Shown: positions 46,344-54,906, counted from the first letter of the stretch. The stretch: 64,000 bases of DNA from an uncultured Flavobacteriaceae bacterium (GCA_937901915.1 CALGUD010000151.1:1-64000), one strand, 5' to 3'. Notes: generated by a model not told the origin, from the sequence alone. Translations and numbers: made by a program.

Positions 46344-46653
46344 AAATTTTGCCCATTACACCAATTTTTATCCTAGTAATAAGAATTCTTTACTATTTTT
46401 TAATAGGGGACAGTAAACATAGTAAATATTTCCTTCCATTTTTTAATTATGAAGGGAAATATCTGAATTCAATAATTTTGTAATTATACTTTTTGGCTTT
46501 GTTTGTAGAAATAATCTGCAGAAGTTAAGAACCTCTGGTAGGGTTACTTAACTAAGTTGTATTTGAATGAAATAAAATAAAATAAGGAAAGAAATAGGAA
46601 TATATTACTATCCTTTTTTAGTATAATTCATCTATAAAGAAGAGGTTAAGTAC
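46344..46653. other. Spacer upstream of the HTCS gene
   Basis: The spacer is AT-rich and must hold the HTCS promoter, reading leftward; I could not single out convincing boxes. A 12-bp palindrome TTAAGTACTTAA lies at 46646-46657 across the stop codon of the next gene. No coding potential was seen. Confidence 0.4.
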
Positions 46654-47331
46654 TTAATGTATCACAATGGAACCTCCAAAAGTACTATCTTCCCTGACTT
46701 TCGGGTCTCCAAAAATTTCAATAGTGCCTCCTGCTGTAACATTGGCTTCTACAAGGTCTGTAACATGAACAAATGCTTTTCCACCTGCAAAAACCATAAC
46801 ATCAGCCTGATCGGATATTAAATCTTTTCCGTGGTATGCTCCTCCGGTTCGTACTGTAACTTCTTGATTATTGGCTTTTCCAGCTATTCTGATTTTTCCT
46901 CCGGTAACTGCTTTAGATTTTAGTGTGGGGGTATTTATAAGAATATCAATTTCACTGCCTTCCTGTACCCTTACTGTAAGATAATGGGAATTGATTTCGT
47001 TATCTGAAGATATTTTAGCATTTTCATTAGCGTCAATTAAGCTTAATTCATCAGTATAATGGAGCTTTACCGTTATTTCTTCGCCCTCTAGTATGTTCTC
47101 GATTTCCATTCTAATTTTCACTTCCCCGTTTTCCAGTACTACTTTTACATCATCTTGCTTGTAACCAGAAATAACGGCTTTATTTTCGGTTGATTGTATA
47201 AGAATAACATGTATGCGGTCATATACTTTTAACGCATCAAAGCTCCCAAGGTCAACTGTTTTTGTTTCCTGTGCAGATAAGCTTTTAGTTACTGCGAATA
47301 AAAGGGCGATAATTATTTTAATTGAATTCAT
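46654..47331 (-). CDS. Exported DUF2807 (head GIN domain) protein
   Basis: This 225-aa protein starts at ATG 47331, giving a clean signal peptide (MNSIKIIIALLFAVTKSLSAQ); the longer open frame upstream has no signal-like start. The mature part is a right-handed beta-helix-like DUF2807 fold, with many short strands such as DVMVFAGGKAFVHVTDL and repeated NAKI/NATVTAGG turns. The family is very common in Bacteroidota as envelope or periplasmic proteins, but no biochemical role is established. It is monocistronic here, between the HTCS and the stress-type genes. Confidence 0.85.
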   Translation of the reverse strand: MNSIKIIIALLFAVTKSLSAQETKTVDLGSFDALKVYDRIHVILIQSTENKAVISGYKQDDVKVVLENGEVKIRMEIENILEGEEITVKLHYTDELSLIDANENAKISSDNEINSHYLTVRVQEGSEIDILINTPTLKSKAVTGGKIRIAGKANNQEVTVRTGGAYHGKDLISDQADVMVFAGGKAFVHVTDLVEANVTAGGTIEIFGDPKVREDSTFGGSIVIH

Positions 47332-47385
47332 TTTTTGTGACTTTAGGTGATTCGTAAATCTTAAATTATAAATGGTCAATTTCAA

Positions 47386-47709
47386 AAAACCTTATTAAAA
47401 CTGCAACTGAAATTCTAATTCCAAGAAGCAGTTTCGGAATTAGATTTTTTCCTCATAAAGATGTGATTTTTCTTCAATTAATAAAAACAACGTAATTAAT
47501 TTTATTTGTGTGAAATTATAGTTATCTTATAGACAATACGCGTCTTTTCAGTATAATTCTTAACTCTTTAAAAATATAGTTTTTCAGTCAATCTTTATAT
47601 TTTTTGAGTTAAGCTCTTTGAGAATATTGAATGATATTTGTATAAGCAACAAATCTAAAACAAGCCAAATGTTGCTTTTAATTGATTATTAACTTAAAAC
47701 ATAAATAAG
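47386..47709. other. Divergent spacer with promoters
   Basis: This AT-rich region separates the DUF2807 and YtxH genes. GATATTTGTATAAGC near 47633-47647 resembles the TAnnTTTG box and a near-identical GATATTTGTA occurs before the DUF1328 gene (about 53381-53390). No gene was seen. Confidence 0.35.
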
Positions 47710-48048
47710 ATGAGTAATAGTAGTAATGCAGTATTAGGAATATTAGCAGGAACAGCCATAGGGGCTGCCATAGGAATTCTTTTTGCACCGGATAAAGGAG
47801 TAAATACGAGAAAGTGGATTGCCGATGAGGCTATAGCCACTAAAGATCAAATAGCCGGATCTACTCTGGAATTGAAAGACAAAATCGCTCACAGTTTATC
47901 AGCCAATAAAGGAACTTTAGAAGATCAGGTAGAGAATGTGGTTTCTAACTTTAGCCACAAAACAGAAGATGTAATTACTGCCTTAGAGCAAAAATTAAAA
48001 GATTTAAAGGCTAAGAATAAACAGTTTCAGAAAACATCATTATCATAA
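47710..48048 (+). CDS. YtxH domain protein
   Basis: This 112-aa protein has an N-terminal glycine/alanine-rich hydrophobic segment (about residues 7-27, AVLGILAGTAIGAAIGILFA) followed by PDKG and a long amphipathic helix. This is the hallmark of the YtxH/gas-vesicle-protein-like family, a general stress protein group first named in Bacillus. It is probably anchored to the inner membrane. Its stop overlaps the next ATG by one base, so the two are translationally coupled with a membrane protein and a short soluble protein. Confidence 0.85.
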   Translation: MSNSSNAVLGILAGTAIGAAIGILFAPDKGVNTRKWIADEAIATKDQIAGSTLELKDKIAHSLSANKGTLEDQVENVVSNFSHKTEDVITALEQKLKDLKAKNKQFQKTSLS

Positions 48049-48413
48049 TGGCTATACTTGAGTCTATAAATAATGCCACTAATAAAGCTGTTAAAGTAGG
48101 AGAAGATTACGTTAAATCTTCCCAGGAGTATTTTATATTAAAAATATTTCAACAATTAACATATTCTTTTAGTACGCTATATAAGATAATTATTATTGGT
48201 AGCTTTTTATTATTAGGTGTCATTTTTATCACTATATCAGGAGCCCTATATTTGGGCGAATATTTAAACAGTATGCCCTTGGGTTGTCTTATAGTTGGTG
48301 GAATATTATTTGTAGTCGCAGGAATAGTTTTTTTACTAAGAAAATTTATTGATAAGTCAGTCATTCAAAAAATAGGAAAAAATTTTTTTAACCAAAACCA
48401 TGAAACAGTATAA
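48048..48413 (+). CDS. Holin-like integral membrane protein
   Basis: This 121-aa protein has two transmembrane helices (about residues 43-65 and 75-98) with charged ends, the layout of the 'phage holin family/DUF1469' proteins found beside ytxH in many Bacteroidota and Proteobacteria. It has no phage context, so a lytic role is unlikely; it is probably an inner-membrane stress protein. It overlaps the preceding stop by one base and the following gene by 14 bases. Confidence 0.75.
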   Translation: MAILESINNATNKAVKVGEDYVKSSQEYFILKIFQQLTYSFSTLYKIIIIGSFLLLGVIFITISGALYLGEYLNSMPLGCLIVGGILFVVAGIVFLLRKFIDKSVIQKIGKNFFNQNHETV

Positions 48414-48600
48414 TTCATTTGAAGAAATAGAATATGATCTTAAAAGGCTTGACCTGAAAAGGGAAATTGCACTTGAGGAAATTAAAGGTATTAAAAATGA
48501 AGTTCATGAAGAATTAAGTCCTTATAATTGGATAAAAACAGCATACAAGATTTTAGGTAAGGTTGGAACTGTACTTATCGTAAGAAAGATTTTTAGATAA
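48400..48600 (+). CDS. Small soluble protein, DUF6327-like
   Basis: This 66-aa charged protein has a helical start (MKQYNSFEEIEYDLKRLDLK) and a hydrophobic C-terminal end (ILGKVGTVLIVRKIF). Length, sequence style and position after the YtxH and holin-like genes match small proteins labelled DUF6327 in flavobacteria, a match made from memory. It overlaps the preceding gene by 14 bases. No function is known. A strong terminator follows. Confidence 0.65.
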   Translation: MKQYNSFEEIEYDLKRLDLKREIALEEIKGIKNEVHEELSPYNWIKTAYKILGKVGTVLIVRKIFR

Positions 48601-48642
48601 TCTAGATGGTTTTTTATATTTTGGTTGGTTATCTAGAAGAAT

Positions 48643-48671
48643 CGCGTCCTTAATGGGACGCGGTTTTTTTT
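48643..48671 (+). terminator. Rho-independent terminator of the ytxH operon
   Basis: CGCGTCC (48643-48649) pairs with GGACGCG (48656-48662), followed by a run of eight T. It ends the three-gene ytxH operon. Confidence 0.88.
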
Positions 48672-48833
48672 ATCTTATATCTTAGATCTACATAAAATAA
48701 GCTTAAACAGTTAATAATAATATCTATTAAGCACTATTCCCTTTCATCTTCTATTTAATTTTAAACATTGGTAATTATATTCGAGCAGAATGATGATGAT
48801 TAATAAGAGTGTTTATTGATGATTATCAGAATT

Positions 48834-48863
48834 AAACCGCTTCTTGATTGAGTGCGGTTTTTT
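48834..48863 (+). terminator. Second terminator in the 48.6-48.9 kb spacer
   Basis: AAACCGC (48834-48840) pairs with GCGGTTT (48854-48860), followed by T. It lies about 170 bases after the previous terminator with no gene between, so it may terminate a short non-coding transcript. TATATTCG near 48777-48784 is a one-mismatch -7 box for such a transcript. Confidence 0.7.
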
Positions 48864-48920
48864 AATCTCTAATAGTGACATCAGAGATGTTTATTTAGGT
48901 CAATTTTAATAAGAAAAGTT

Positions 48921-50006
48921 ATGAAACCCTCTAATACTATAAGGAAATTGTTTACTCGACCCGAAAGGATGGTTGAAAAAGTAAATTTAAAATACGTAAC
49001 TGAAGATGAGTTGTCTATCTGCAGAAAAAGAAGAGGAAGGGGTTTTTCTTATCTCATAAATGGTAAACTCATTGACAAAAAAAAAGAATTAAAGCGAATT
49101 AAAAGATTAGTAATTCCCCCTGCGTGGAACAATGTAAAGATATCACCGATTCTTAATAGCCATTTGCAAGTAGTAGGAATGGACTTAAAGGAAAGAAAAC
49201 AGTACCTCTATCACCCTGTATGGTCCAGAATCAGGAATGAGGTAAAATTTTATAAAATGTTTTCATTTGGAAAAAAGCTTCCTTTTATAAGACAAAGAGT
49301 TGATGCTGACCTGAGGCAAAAAGGGTGGCCCGATACAAAAGTGATGGCATTGATTCTTAAACTAATGGAAGAAACACATATTCGGATTGGAAGTGATATA
49401 TACGCAAAGCAAAATAAAACTTACGGGTTGTCCACTTTAAGAAGTAAGCATGTTAATATTTTAAAGGATAAAATACGGTTTGAGTTTACAGGTAAAAAAG
49501 GAATAAAACATACAGTTTCTGTTAAAAATAAAAAACTAATAAAATTAGTAAGCCAGTGTGAAGAAATACCCGGATGGAATTTATTTCAATATTACGACAA
49601 AAACGGACAAAAAAGGTCAGTAGATAGTGGAATGGTGAATGATTATATAAAGGAAATTACCGGCGATACTTTTACTGCTAAAGATTTTAGAACATGGTCA
49701 GCCAGTATTGTTTTTTTTGACAAATTAATGGAGTTAGGAATTGTAACAGATGAAAAACAGATAAAAGAAAATTTGATAAAAGCCTTTGAAGCTTCCGCAT
49801 TAGCATTAAGGAATACCAGAAACGTATGTAAAAAATATTATGTACATCCACTATTAATAACTAAATATGAAGATGGAAGCCTCTTAAAGTCATTCCAGTA
49901 TACTGAAAATACTTCCGAGGAAACGGAATTTTTTTCTGCCTCAGAACATGCATTTTTAGACCTAATAAAAAATTACCATCCCAATCTGTCAAAAGATTCA
50001 GTATAA
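48921..50006 (+). CDS. DNA topoisomerase IB (poxvirus-like)
   Basis: This 361-aa type IB topoisomerase relaxes supercoils by transient 3'-phosphotyrosyl nicking. The N-terminal domain covers about residues 20-100 (RRGRGFSYLING, IPPAWNNVKI). The catalytic domain includes ALILKLMEETHIRIGSDIY with its Arg, a Lys in GLSTLRSKHV, and FTAKDFRTWSAS with a further Arg and His-equivalent region. The nucleophile is Tyr307 in KKYYVHP. Length and motifs match bacterial TopIB, often found in accessory or stress regions. It is monocistronic between a terminator and a small membrane protein gene. Confidence 0.93.
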   Translation: MKPSNTIRKLFTRPERMVEKVNLKYVTEDELSICRKRRGRGFSYLINGKLIDKKKELKRIKRLVIPPAWNNVKISPILNSHLQVVGMDLKERKQYLYHPVWSRIRNEVKFYKMFSFGKKLPFIRQRVDADLRQKGWPDTKVMALILKLMEETHIRIGSDIYAKQNKTYGLSTLRSKHVNILKDKIRFEFTGKKGIKHTVSVKNKKLIKLVSQCEEIPGWNLFQYYDKNGQKRSVDSGMVNDYIKEITGDTFTAKDFRTWSASIVFFDKLMELGIVTDEKQIKENLIKAFEASALALRNTRNVCKKYYVHPLLITKYEDGSLLKSFQYTENTSEETEFFSASEHAFLDLIKNYHPNLSKDSV

Positions 50007-50210
50007 AAGTTAAAAATGTTGAAAATTATATGTGATACAGCACATAAGGATAAATTAATACGGCCTTTTTTATGGATTTGTAATTTAAATCTTATAAAAA
50101 ATAAACATCTACCTGTAAATAACTGAATATCAAATGATTAATAATAAATATTTAAATTATATGAGTTAAATATTTATGTTTTAAGGCAAATGGTCTTTAG
50201 GATAGATAAA

Positions 50211-50218
50211 TATATTTG
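50211..50218 (+). promoter_or_regulatory. -7 promoter box TATATTTG
   Basis: This perfect TAnnTTTG lies 17 bases before the ATG at 50235, giving a very short leader. No convincing -33 box was found at the usual spacing. Confidence 0.45.
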
Positions 50219-50234
50219 AGTATAATTTTTAAAT

Positions 50235-50525
50235 ATGAATATTTACTTACTAATAGCATTTATTTGTGGTTTTACAATGGGAGTTATAGTACTAACATTG
50301 TTCGGGATAATGAAAGCCGAAAAAACCAACAGAGACGACAGGCTGGAAAGAATATACAGAAGCATAGAAAATAATGATAAAGTACCTTTAGAAGATCTCA
50401 ATGCATCAATTAATGATCATTTTAAAGCTGAGGTTTTTACAACAGACAATAACCTTTCCTTAAATAAAAAAATCAAAGACTATTATTTTTCTGTTAAAAG
50501 AAAATTGAACAAAGTAAAGGATTGA
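50235..50525 (+). CDS. Small membrane-anchored protein (96 aa)
   Basis: I do not recognise a named family. An N-terminal transmembrane helix (about residues 3-25, IYLLIAFICGFTMGVIVLTLF) is followed by a charged cytosolic or periplasmic tail of about 70 residues with LERIYRSIENNDKVPLEDL and a basic C-terminus. It is flanked by topoisomerase IB and a DUF2383 protein, and is probably transcribed alone from the box at 50211-50218. Confidence 0.65.
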   Translation: MNIYLLIAFICGFTMGVIVLTLFGIMKAEKTNRDDRLERIYRSIENNDKVPLEDLNASINDHFKAEVFTTDNNLSLNKKIKDYYFSVKRKLNKVKD

Positions 50526-50610
50526 TTTTTATGCGCTGAGATTTAGATAAATTGATGTTAAACGGTATACATCTCAAAATAAATTACCGGTCATTTTAAA
50601 CAATAATATT

Positions 50611-51060
50611 ATGAGTACATACACAGAAGAAGTAGGCGATAAATTAAATACCCTACTGGAAAGGACATACGATGCTGAAAAAGGATTTAAAAAAGCAGCT
50701 GAAAATGTAAAAGACGCGAATTTAAAATCTTATTTTGAAAGAAAAGCTCAGGAACGATATGATTTTGGACATCAGTTAAAATCAGAAATTAAATCTTTTG
50801 GACAGGATACTGAAAAAGGCGGAAGTGTAGCAGGAACAGCCCACCGTGCCTGGATGGATGTGAAAGCCTTATTTTCATCAGATGATGAAGAATCGATGTT
50901 AGAAGAATCTATACGTGGGGAAGAAAAGGCCTTAAGTGATTATGATGATATACTAAATGAAATTTCTTTGCCTTTAAGTACAAAAAACATACTGGAGGAA
51001 CAAAGAGCACATATTGCAGAGGGGTTATCTAAAATAAAACAACTTGAAGATTTAAGATAA
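50611..51060 (+). CDS. PA2169 family four-helix-bundle protein (DUF2383)
   Basis: This 149-aa protein is predicted as a ferritin-like four-helix bundle (helices at about 2-30, 35-65, 85-110 and 118-148). The start TYTEEVGDKLNTLLERTYDAEKGFKKAAENV and the central GSVAGTAHRAWMDVKALF are typical of DUF2383. Such proteins are induced by general stress; a metal-binding role has been suggested but not shown. A strong terminator follows at 51096-51130. The single gene is preceded by a spacer with TTACCGG, which recurs before the gene at 54907. Confidence 0.85.
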   Translation: MSTYTEEVGDKLNTLLERTYDAEKGFKKAAENVKDANLKSYFERKAQERYDFGHQLKSEIKSFGQDTEKGGSVAGTAHRAWMDVKALFSSDDEESMLEESIRGEEKALSDYDDILNEISLPLSTKNILEEQRAHIAEGLSKIKQLEDLR

Positions 51061-51095
51061 ACCCGTTTTGAATTTTACTTATTGATTTTAAGAAC

Positions 51096-51130
51096 AAAAG
51101 AGATTGTATTTTAACAGTCTCTTTTTTTTT
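51096..51130. terminator. Terminator between convergent DUF2383 and AraC genes
   Basis: AAAAGAGATTGT (51096-51107) pairs with ACAGTCTCTTTT (51114-51125) with one G-T pair, and a long T run follows. It serves the plus-strand gene and may also act for the minus-strand AraC gene. Confidence 0.85.
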
Positions 51131-51221
51131 AAAGTCAAATGAAATAAAAAAATTGCGAGATTTAGGCGATTTTTTAATTTACCGATTTCAAAAGAAGAAA
51201 TTTTGATTTCTTTTTAATGTG

Positions 51222-52238
51222 TTACATGGTTAAAACAGCATTGTTTTTATAACGTTTTGGACTGCAACGGTATTTATTTTTAAAAATTTTACAAAAATAA
51301 CTTCTACTTGTAAAGCCTATAGAGTACACTATTTCAGAAATATTTAAATCAGTGGTTTTAATAAGTTGCTCAGCTCTTTCTATCCGGATATTTCTAATAA
51401 AGTCTGAAACAGTTCTGTCATGCATAAATTTAAACCCTTCCTGGAGTTTGGCAGGAGATAATCCGGATCTACCACATAAATTTTTAATAGTATGTTGCAG
51501 GTCAAAGTTATCCTTAATAAAATCACTTAATTCTTCAATTTTCTTGAGCTCTTTTCTGGTAAGGCTGGTAGGGTTAGTATTATCGTTCTGTTCTTTTCTG
51601 AACTGGTCAATATGAGTAGCTAAAATAAGATGGCATATTCCCTCAAAGCGAAGCGTGCATGAGATGTCATTGGTATGCACTTCATTTTTAAGACGCTTTA
51701 TATGTTCAGCGATTCTTAAATTTGAATTACCCAAATGAAAATTATCATTTAATTTTAATGATTCGAGCATACAGTATAAATTCGAATCAGAATCATAAAT
51801 TTCATCATTATTTAAATTCTGGAAGCGACTGTTATTATCCATTCTAATGAGGCTCAAAACAACTTTTGCACCTTTCTTTATGAGTATTTTACTAAGAACT
51901 CCCTGGTCGCTTTTAGCAACTCCCGTTTGTAATTCATTTAAATGTATAATACGTTTTTTATCACTAAACTGATGATAGCAGTTACCTTCCATGCAATATA
52001 AGAAGCAAATCGTGTCTATATCTGAATCGTCAATCGAGATGTATGTATCATCCTTTAAAAGAATATCCAGTTCAATAGCCATTATCCCTTCGTCTAAAAG
52101 CGTACAGTTAACTATGCCTTCGCCTATCGATTTGTCTATATGAAGTGAAGAAACGCTGTTGTTATAAGAAATTTCTCCCGGTAGGTAATTTTTTAATCTG
52201 GACAACTCTTTTTTTGCCTGCTCTATTTTTAACCTCAT
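51222..52238 (-). CDS. AraC family transcriptional regulator
   Basis: This 338-aa regulator has an N-terminal cupin-like or otherwise unknown sensing region (about residues 1-230) and a C-terminal AraC domain (about 235-335). The two helix-turn-helix units are visible, the second in ISEIVYSIGFTSRSYFCKIFKNKYRCSPKRY, the AraC signature. No signal peptide or membrane segment is present. It is divergent from the SRAP-like gene, with a 247-base spacer that must hold both promoters. The target genes are unknown; the surrounding stress-type genes are reasonable candidates. Confidence 0.9.
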   Translation of the reverse strand: MRLKIEQAKKELSRLKNYLPGEISYNNSVSSLHIDKSIGEGIVNCTLLDEGIMAIELDILLKDDTYISIDDSDIDTICFLYCMEGNCYHQFSDKKRIIHLNELQTGVAKSDQGVLSKILIKKGAKVVLSLIRMDNNSRFQNLNNDEIYDSDSNLYCMLESLKLNDNFHLGNSNLRIAEHIKRLKNEVHTNDISCTLRFEGICHLILATHIDQFRKEQNDNTNPTSLTRKELKKIEELSDFIKDNFDLQHTIKNLCGRSGLSPAKLQEGFKFMHDRTVSDFIRNIRIERAEQLIKTTDLNISEIVYSIGFTSRSYFCKIFKNKYRCSPKRYKNNAVLTM

Positions 52239-52485
52239 GGTTCTAATATGTTTTTTATGTGGAAATTAAAAGCAGGTATTGACAGTAATAATTTAGTTGA
52301 CCTAATTTAAGTAATTAATAATCATTTATTTAACTTTTTACAGATAAAGTTTAACAAAATTAAAGTAAAGAGCATTATTTAATACAATTTTAGCTTTTAT
52401 GCATTGAATGCATTATAAATTTAATGTATACGAATCAAATTCCTGTTAAACTTTCTTTAATTTACGGACTAAATTGAGTGTGGCT

Positions 52486-53205
52486 ATGTACTATAAGTTA
52501 TCCAATATTGCCGAAAGAAGATTAATTGAAGAAGAGTTTGGTATTGCTTTTAAACACCCAAAATTGTATCAGCCATCGCCTGTTATTAATGGTTTTGATG
52601 AAGAATTACTGCCCGTAATAACAACTAAGCAACCGGATATAATATTGTACGCAATATGGGGTATACTTCCGGAGCACTACGATGATGATTGGATGGAGTT
52701 TCAACGAATTACAAATACTTTGAATGTTACTGAGAACGCTATTAATTCCGATATATGGTATGCCGAAGCATTTAATAGCAGGAGATGTCTTATTATAGTG
52801 ACCGGTTTCTTTACTTCCTATATAAGAAACGGTATGGTGTACCCTTACTATGTACATTTGCCTAACGAAAAGCCTTTTTGTATTGCTGGCATTTATAATG
52901 AACTGGATGATGGGTTTTTAACAACTTCTCTAATTATTTCAACTGCAGATAGCTTTACAGAGCGAATAGAAAATACGTGCAATTACAGGCCTTTGGTAAT
53001 CCCTGATAGATATTATGAGGAATGGTTGAATTTATCAACCCCCATAGAGCGTATAAAACAAATATTAGAGGAGCGTCGCGGAGGTAAATTTAAAGCCCAT
53101 ACCATAGAAAAAGAATTTTATAAAAATGATATTTTATATGAGTCTATGTTGCAACCGGTATCCTATAAAAATATAATGAAAGAGGTTAATCTGTTTACTG
53201 TGTAG
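52486..53205 (+). CDS. Degenerate SRAP (SOS response-associated peptidase) family protein
   Basis: This 239-aa protein starts at ATG 52486 (a TTG 12 bases upstream is less likely). It has the SRAP/YedK layout: a WGILPEHY-like strand, a central VTGFFTSYIRNG in place of VDGFYEW, and NTCNYRPLVIPD in place of the HxRMPVIL segment. SRAP proteins (HMCES/YedK) crosslink abasic sites in single-stranded DNA via Cys2. Here residue 2 is Tyr, the active-site Glu of the GFYEW motif is missing, and the His of the HxRMP motif is replaced by Tyr or Asn. All three catalytic positions are therefore lost in an intact reading frame. A DNA-binding or regulatory role is the likely remainder. Confidence 0.78.
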   Translation: MYYKLSNIAERRLIEEEFGIAFKHPKLYQPSPVINGFDEELLPVITTKQPDIILYAIWGILPEHYDDDWMEFQRITNTLNVTENAINSDIWYAEAFNSRRCLIIVTGFFTSYIRNGMVYPYYVHLPNEKPFCIAGIYNELDDGFLTTSLIISTADSFTERIENTCNYRPLVIPDRYYEEWLNLSTPIERIKQILEERRGGKFKAHTIEKEFYKNDILYESMLQPVSYKNIMKEVNLFTV

Positions 53206-53391
53206 AGGCTTGATTTTCCATTAAAAAATATTTTTATACTTATTGTAAAAATTCATTAAAATTATACCACTTCATAATATAGTAAACTGGATGATTGTAT
53301 CAATAACTACCTTAGAAAGGCTCAATGTTATGAGTCAATATTTAAAGTTTTACAGTTAAGTGTTTTAAAGGTATTTAGGGATATTTGTAAT

Positions 53392-53407
53392 GTAATCATA
53401 TGATTAC
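53392..53407. promoter_or_regulatory. 16-bp perfect palindrome before the DUF1328 gene
   Basis: GTAATCATATGATTAC is fully self-complementary. It lies 36 bases before the ATG and just after GATATTTG (53381-53388), a one-mismatch -7 box, so it would overlap the transcription start. This is a typical repressor position. Confidence 0.45.
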
Positions 53408-53442
53408 TTAGACAATTTATTAATCTTTTAAAACAATATATT

Positions 53443-53601
53443 ATGTTACGTTGGACAGTCATTTTTATAATTCTTGCAATCGTAGCCGCAGTTTTCGGAT
53501 TTGGTGGCATTGCTGCAGGAGCCGCAGGAATAGCAAAAATATTATTTTTTATATTTCTAATATTATTTGTAATTTCACTATTTACCGGAAGAAGGGTATA
53601 A
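53443..53601 (+). CDS. DUF1328 small membrane protein
   Basis: This 52-aa protein begins MLRWTVIFIILAIVAAVFGF and continues with GGIAAGAAGIAKILF, the YtjA/DUF1328 signature. It has two transmembrane helices separated by a Gly/Ala-rich turn and ends in a basic GRRV. The family is widespread and stress-induced, with no proven function. ATG follows an A-rich stretch (AAAACAATATATT). Forty bases downstream lies a small lipoprotein gene, so the two probably form an operon. Confidence 0.9.
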   Translation: MLRWTVIFIILAIVAAVFGFGGIAAGAAGIAKILFFIFLILFVISLFTGRRV

Positions 53602-53641
53602 TAGAAGAAAAGTATAATAATTAACTAAAACTAAATATATT

Positions 53642-53815
53642 ATGAAAAAAGTAGCATATATTTTAATGCTTTTATTTATGACCAGTATAAGTCTTACTAG
53701 TTGTAGAGAAAAAACACCCGGTGAGAAAGTTGAAGATGGCATAGAAGAAGTAGGTGAAGATATTGAAGAAGGAGTAGAAGAACTTGAAGATGAAATTGAT
53801 GATGCTACTGATTAA
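53642..53815 (+). CDS. Small acidic lipoprotein (57 aa)
   Basis: The signal peptide ends in a lipobox SLTSC (Cys21). The mature part is only about 37 residues, mostly Glu and Asp with repeats of EEVGEDIEEGVEELEDEID, a likely short amphipathic helix. Such lipoproteins are common in flavobacterial stress loci; their function is unknown. The gene follows the DUF1328 gene by 40 bases and is closed by a strong terminator, so the pair is a short operon. Confidence 0.85.
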   Translation: MKKVAYILMLLFMTSISLTSCREKTPGEKVEDGIEEVGEDIEEGVEELEDEIDDATD

Positions 53816-53837
53816 ATATCATCTTCTATTAAAGCAT

Positions 53838-53876
53838 AAAAGGGTTGTTCTTTAAAAAGGACAACCTTTTTATTTT
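53838..53876 (+). terminator. Rho-independent terminator
   Basis: AAAAGGGTTGTTC (53838-53850) pairs with GGACAACCTTTTT (53859-53871), with T-rich sequence after it. It ends the DUF1328/lipoprotein operon. Confidence 0.82.
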
Positions 53877-54033
53877 TCTATTTCACGGTTTAACCTAAAT
53901 TTTATAAAGCTCATTTTTAGTTTCCTGTAGGAGAATCCGTTGACTTGAAAAATCGGGTTCAATAAATTAACTGGGGCTTCTTATGAAAACTGTTTTATGG
54001 TGTAAACATAAAATATTTATTATCCAGGAATAA

Positions 54034-54067
54034 AAAAGAGAGGCGGGAATTCCCACCTCTCTTTTTA
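54034..54067 (-). terminator. Terminator of the DUF892 gene
   Basis: AAAGAGAGGCGGG pairs with CCCACCTCTCTTT around a short AATT centre. It is flanked by A on the left and T on the right and so could act in both directions. It lies just past the stop of the minus-strand gene at 54090. Confidence 0.8.
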
Positions 54068-54089
54068 TTTTGTGTTTATATAATACTTT

Positions 54090-54587
54090 TTAATCCTGCT
54101 CCTGGCTGATGGCTTTTTTGTTTAATCTTTTTTCCGCCATATCATTCAATAATTCATCTGCATGATATTCCTCATCCAGTGTTTTTACTAATTTTTTCGC
54201 TATTTTATCCATGCCTAATTCTTTTGCATAACGAATAGCAGTTCCATAGCCGGAAATTTCATAATGCTCAATACGTTGAGCCTCAGCTATCAATCCGGCA
54301 TTAAGAACATCTTCATCTGGATTTTCTTCAATAAAAGCTTCAGCCTCTTTAATTAAACCTTCCATTGCTTTGCAGGTTTCTCCGGATGGTTTTATACCCA
54401 GTTCATCACAAATTTCTTCAATTCTTTTTTTCTGTTCTTTAGTTTCTTCCAGATGATCTTCAAAAGCTTTTTTTAATTTACTGTCTGTTGCTTTTTTAGC
54501 CATCTTTGGCAATGCCTTTATTAATTGCCCTTCTGCATTGTATAAATCTTTAAGCTGGTGCTCAAATAAATCTTTTAATGTTTTCAT
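54090..54587 (-). CDS. Ferritin-like DUF892 protein (YciE/YciF type)
   Basis: This 165-aa four-helix-bundle protein starts MKTLKDLFEHQLKDLYNAEGQLIKALPKMAKKA, the DUF892 signature. Glu and His residues at di-metal positions are visible in HLEETKEQ (about 46-53), EAQRIEHYEISGYGTA (about 105-120) and DEEYHADELL (about 140-150). The family is induced by osmotic and general stress in enteric bacteria and binds metal; the reaction is unknown. It is monocistronic. Confidence 0.92.
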   Translation of the reverse strand: MKTLKDLFEHQLKDLYNAEGQLIKALPKMAKKATDSKLKKAFEDHLEETKEQKKRIEEICDELGIKPSGETCKAMEGLIKEAEAFIEENPDEDVLNAGLIAEAQRIEHYEISGYGTAIRYAKELGMDKIAKKLVKTLDEEYHADELLNDMAEKRLNKKAISQEQD

Positions 54588-54906
54588 TTTTTTTGAATTT
54601 ATTGTTAATAATGTTCTACATATTTTCTTTTCTAAATATAGTAGGATATAACTAGAGAAAATTGCTTCAAAAATTAATTGATTGACCCAAAAAAATACAT
54701 TGTCAAATTGTCTTTAAAATGTCTTAGGATTATAATTAGAATTCCCAAAATAAAGTCATATTACCGGCAATTTTATTCATGCAGGTAAGTTGATTTTCCT
54801 GTTTACTTCTTTTTTATTGCTATCCGTCAAATTACTTGCTCAAAGATTACTAAGAATAGTATTATGCCGTTTTTTATATTAATTTTAAGTAAATAAAATT
54901 TTAAAA
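54588..54906. other. Divergent spacer
   Basis: This AT-rich spacer holds promoters for the DUF892 gene (TATATTTA on the minus strand near 54639-54646, a one-mismatch -7 box) and the SDR gene to the right. TATTACCGGCA near 54760 resembles a TTACCGG stretch before the DUF2383 gene. No gene was seen. Confidence 0.35.

Noticed and set aside
48048..48413. Holin-like gene as evidence for a prophage
   Set aside because: No integrase, capsid, tail or lysin genes nearby; the family is common next to ytxH in chromosomes.
50016..50126. 36-aa open frame after topoisomerase IB
   Set aside because: No family features or terminator; composition like the surrounding spacer.
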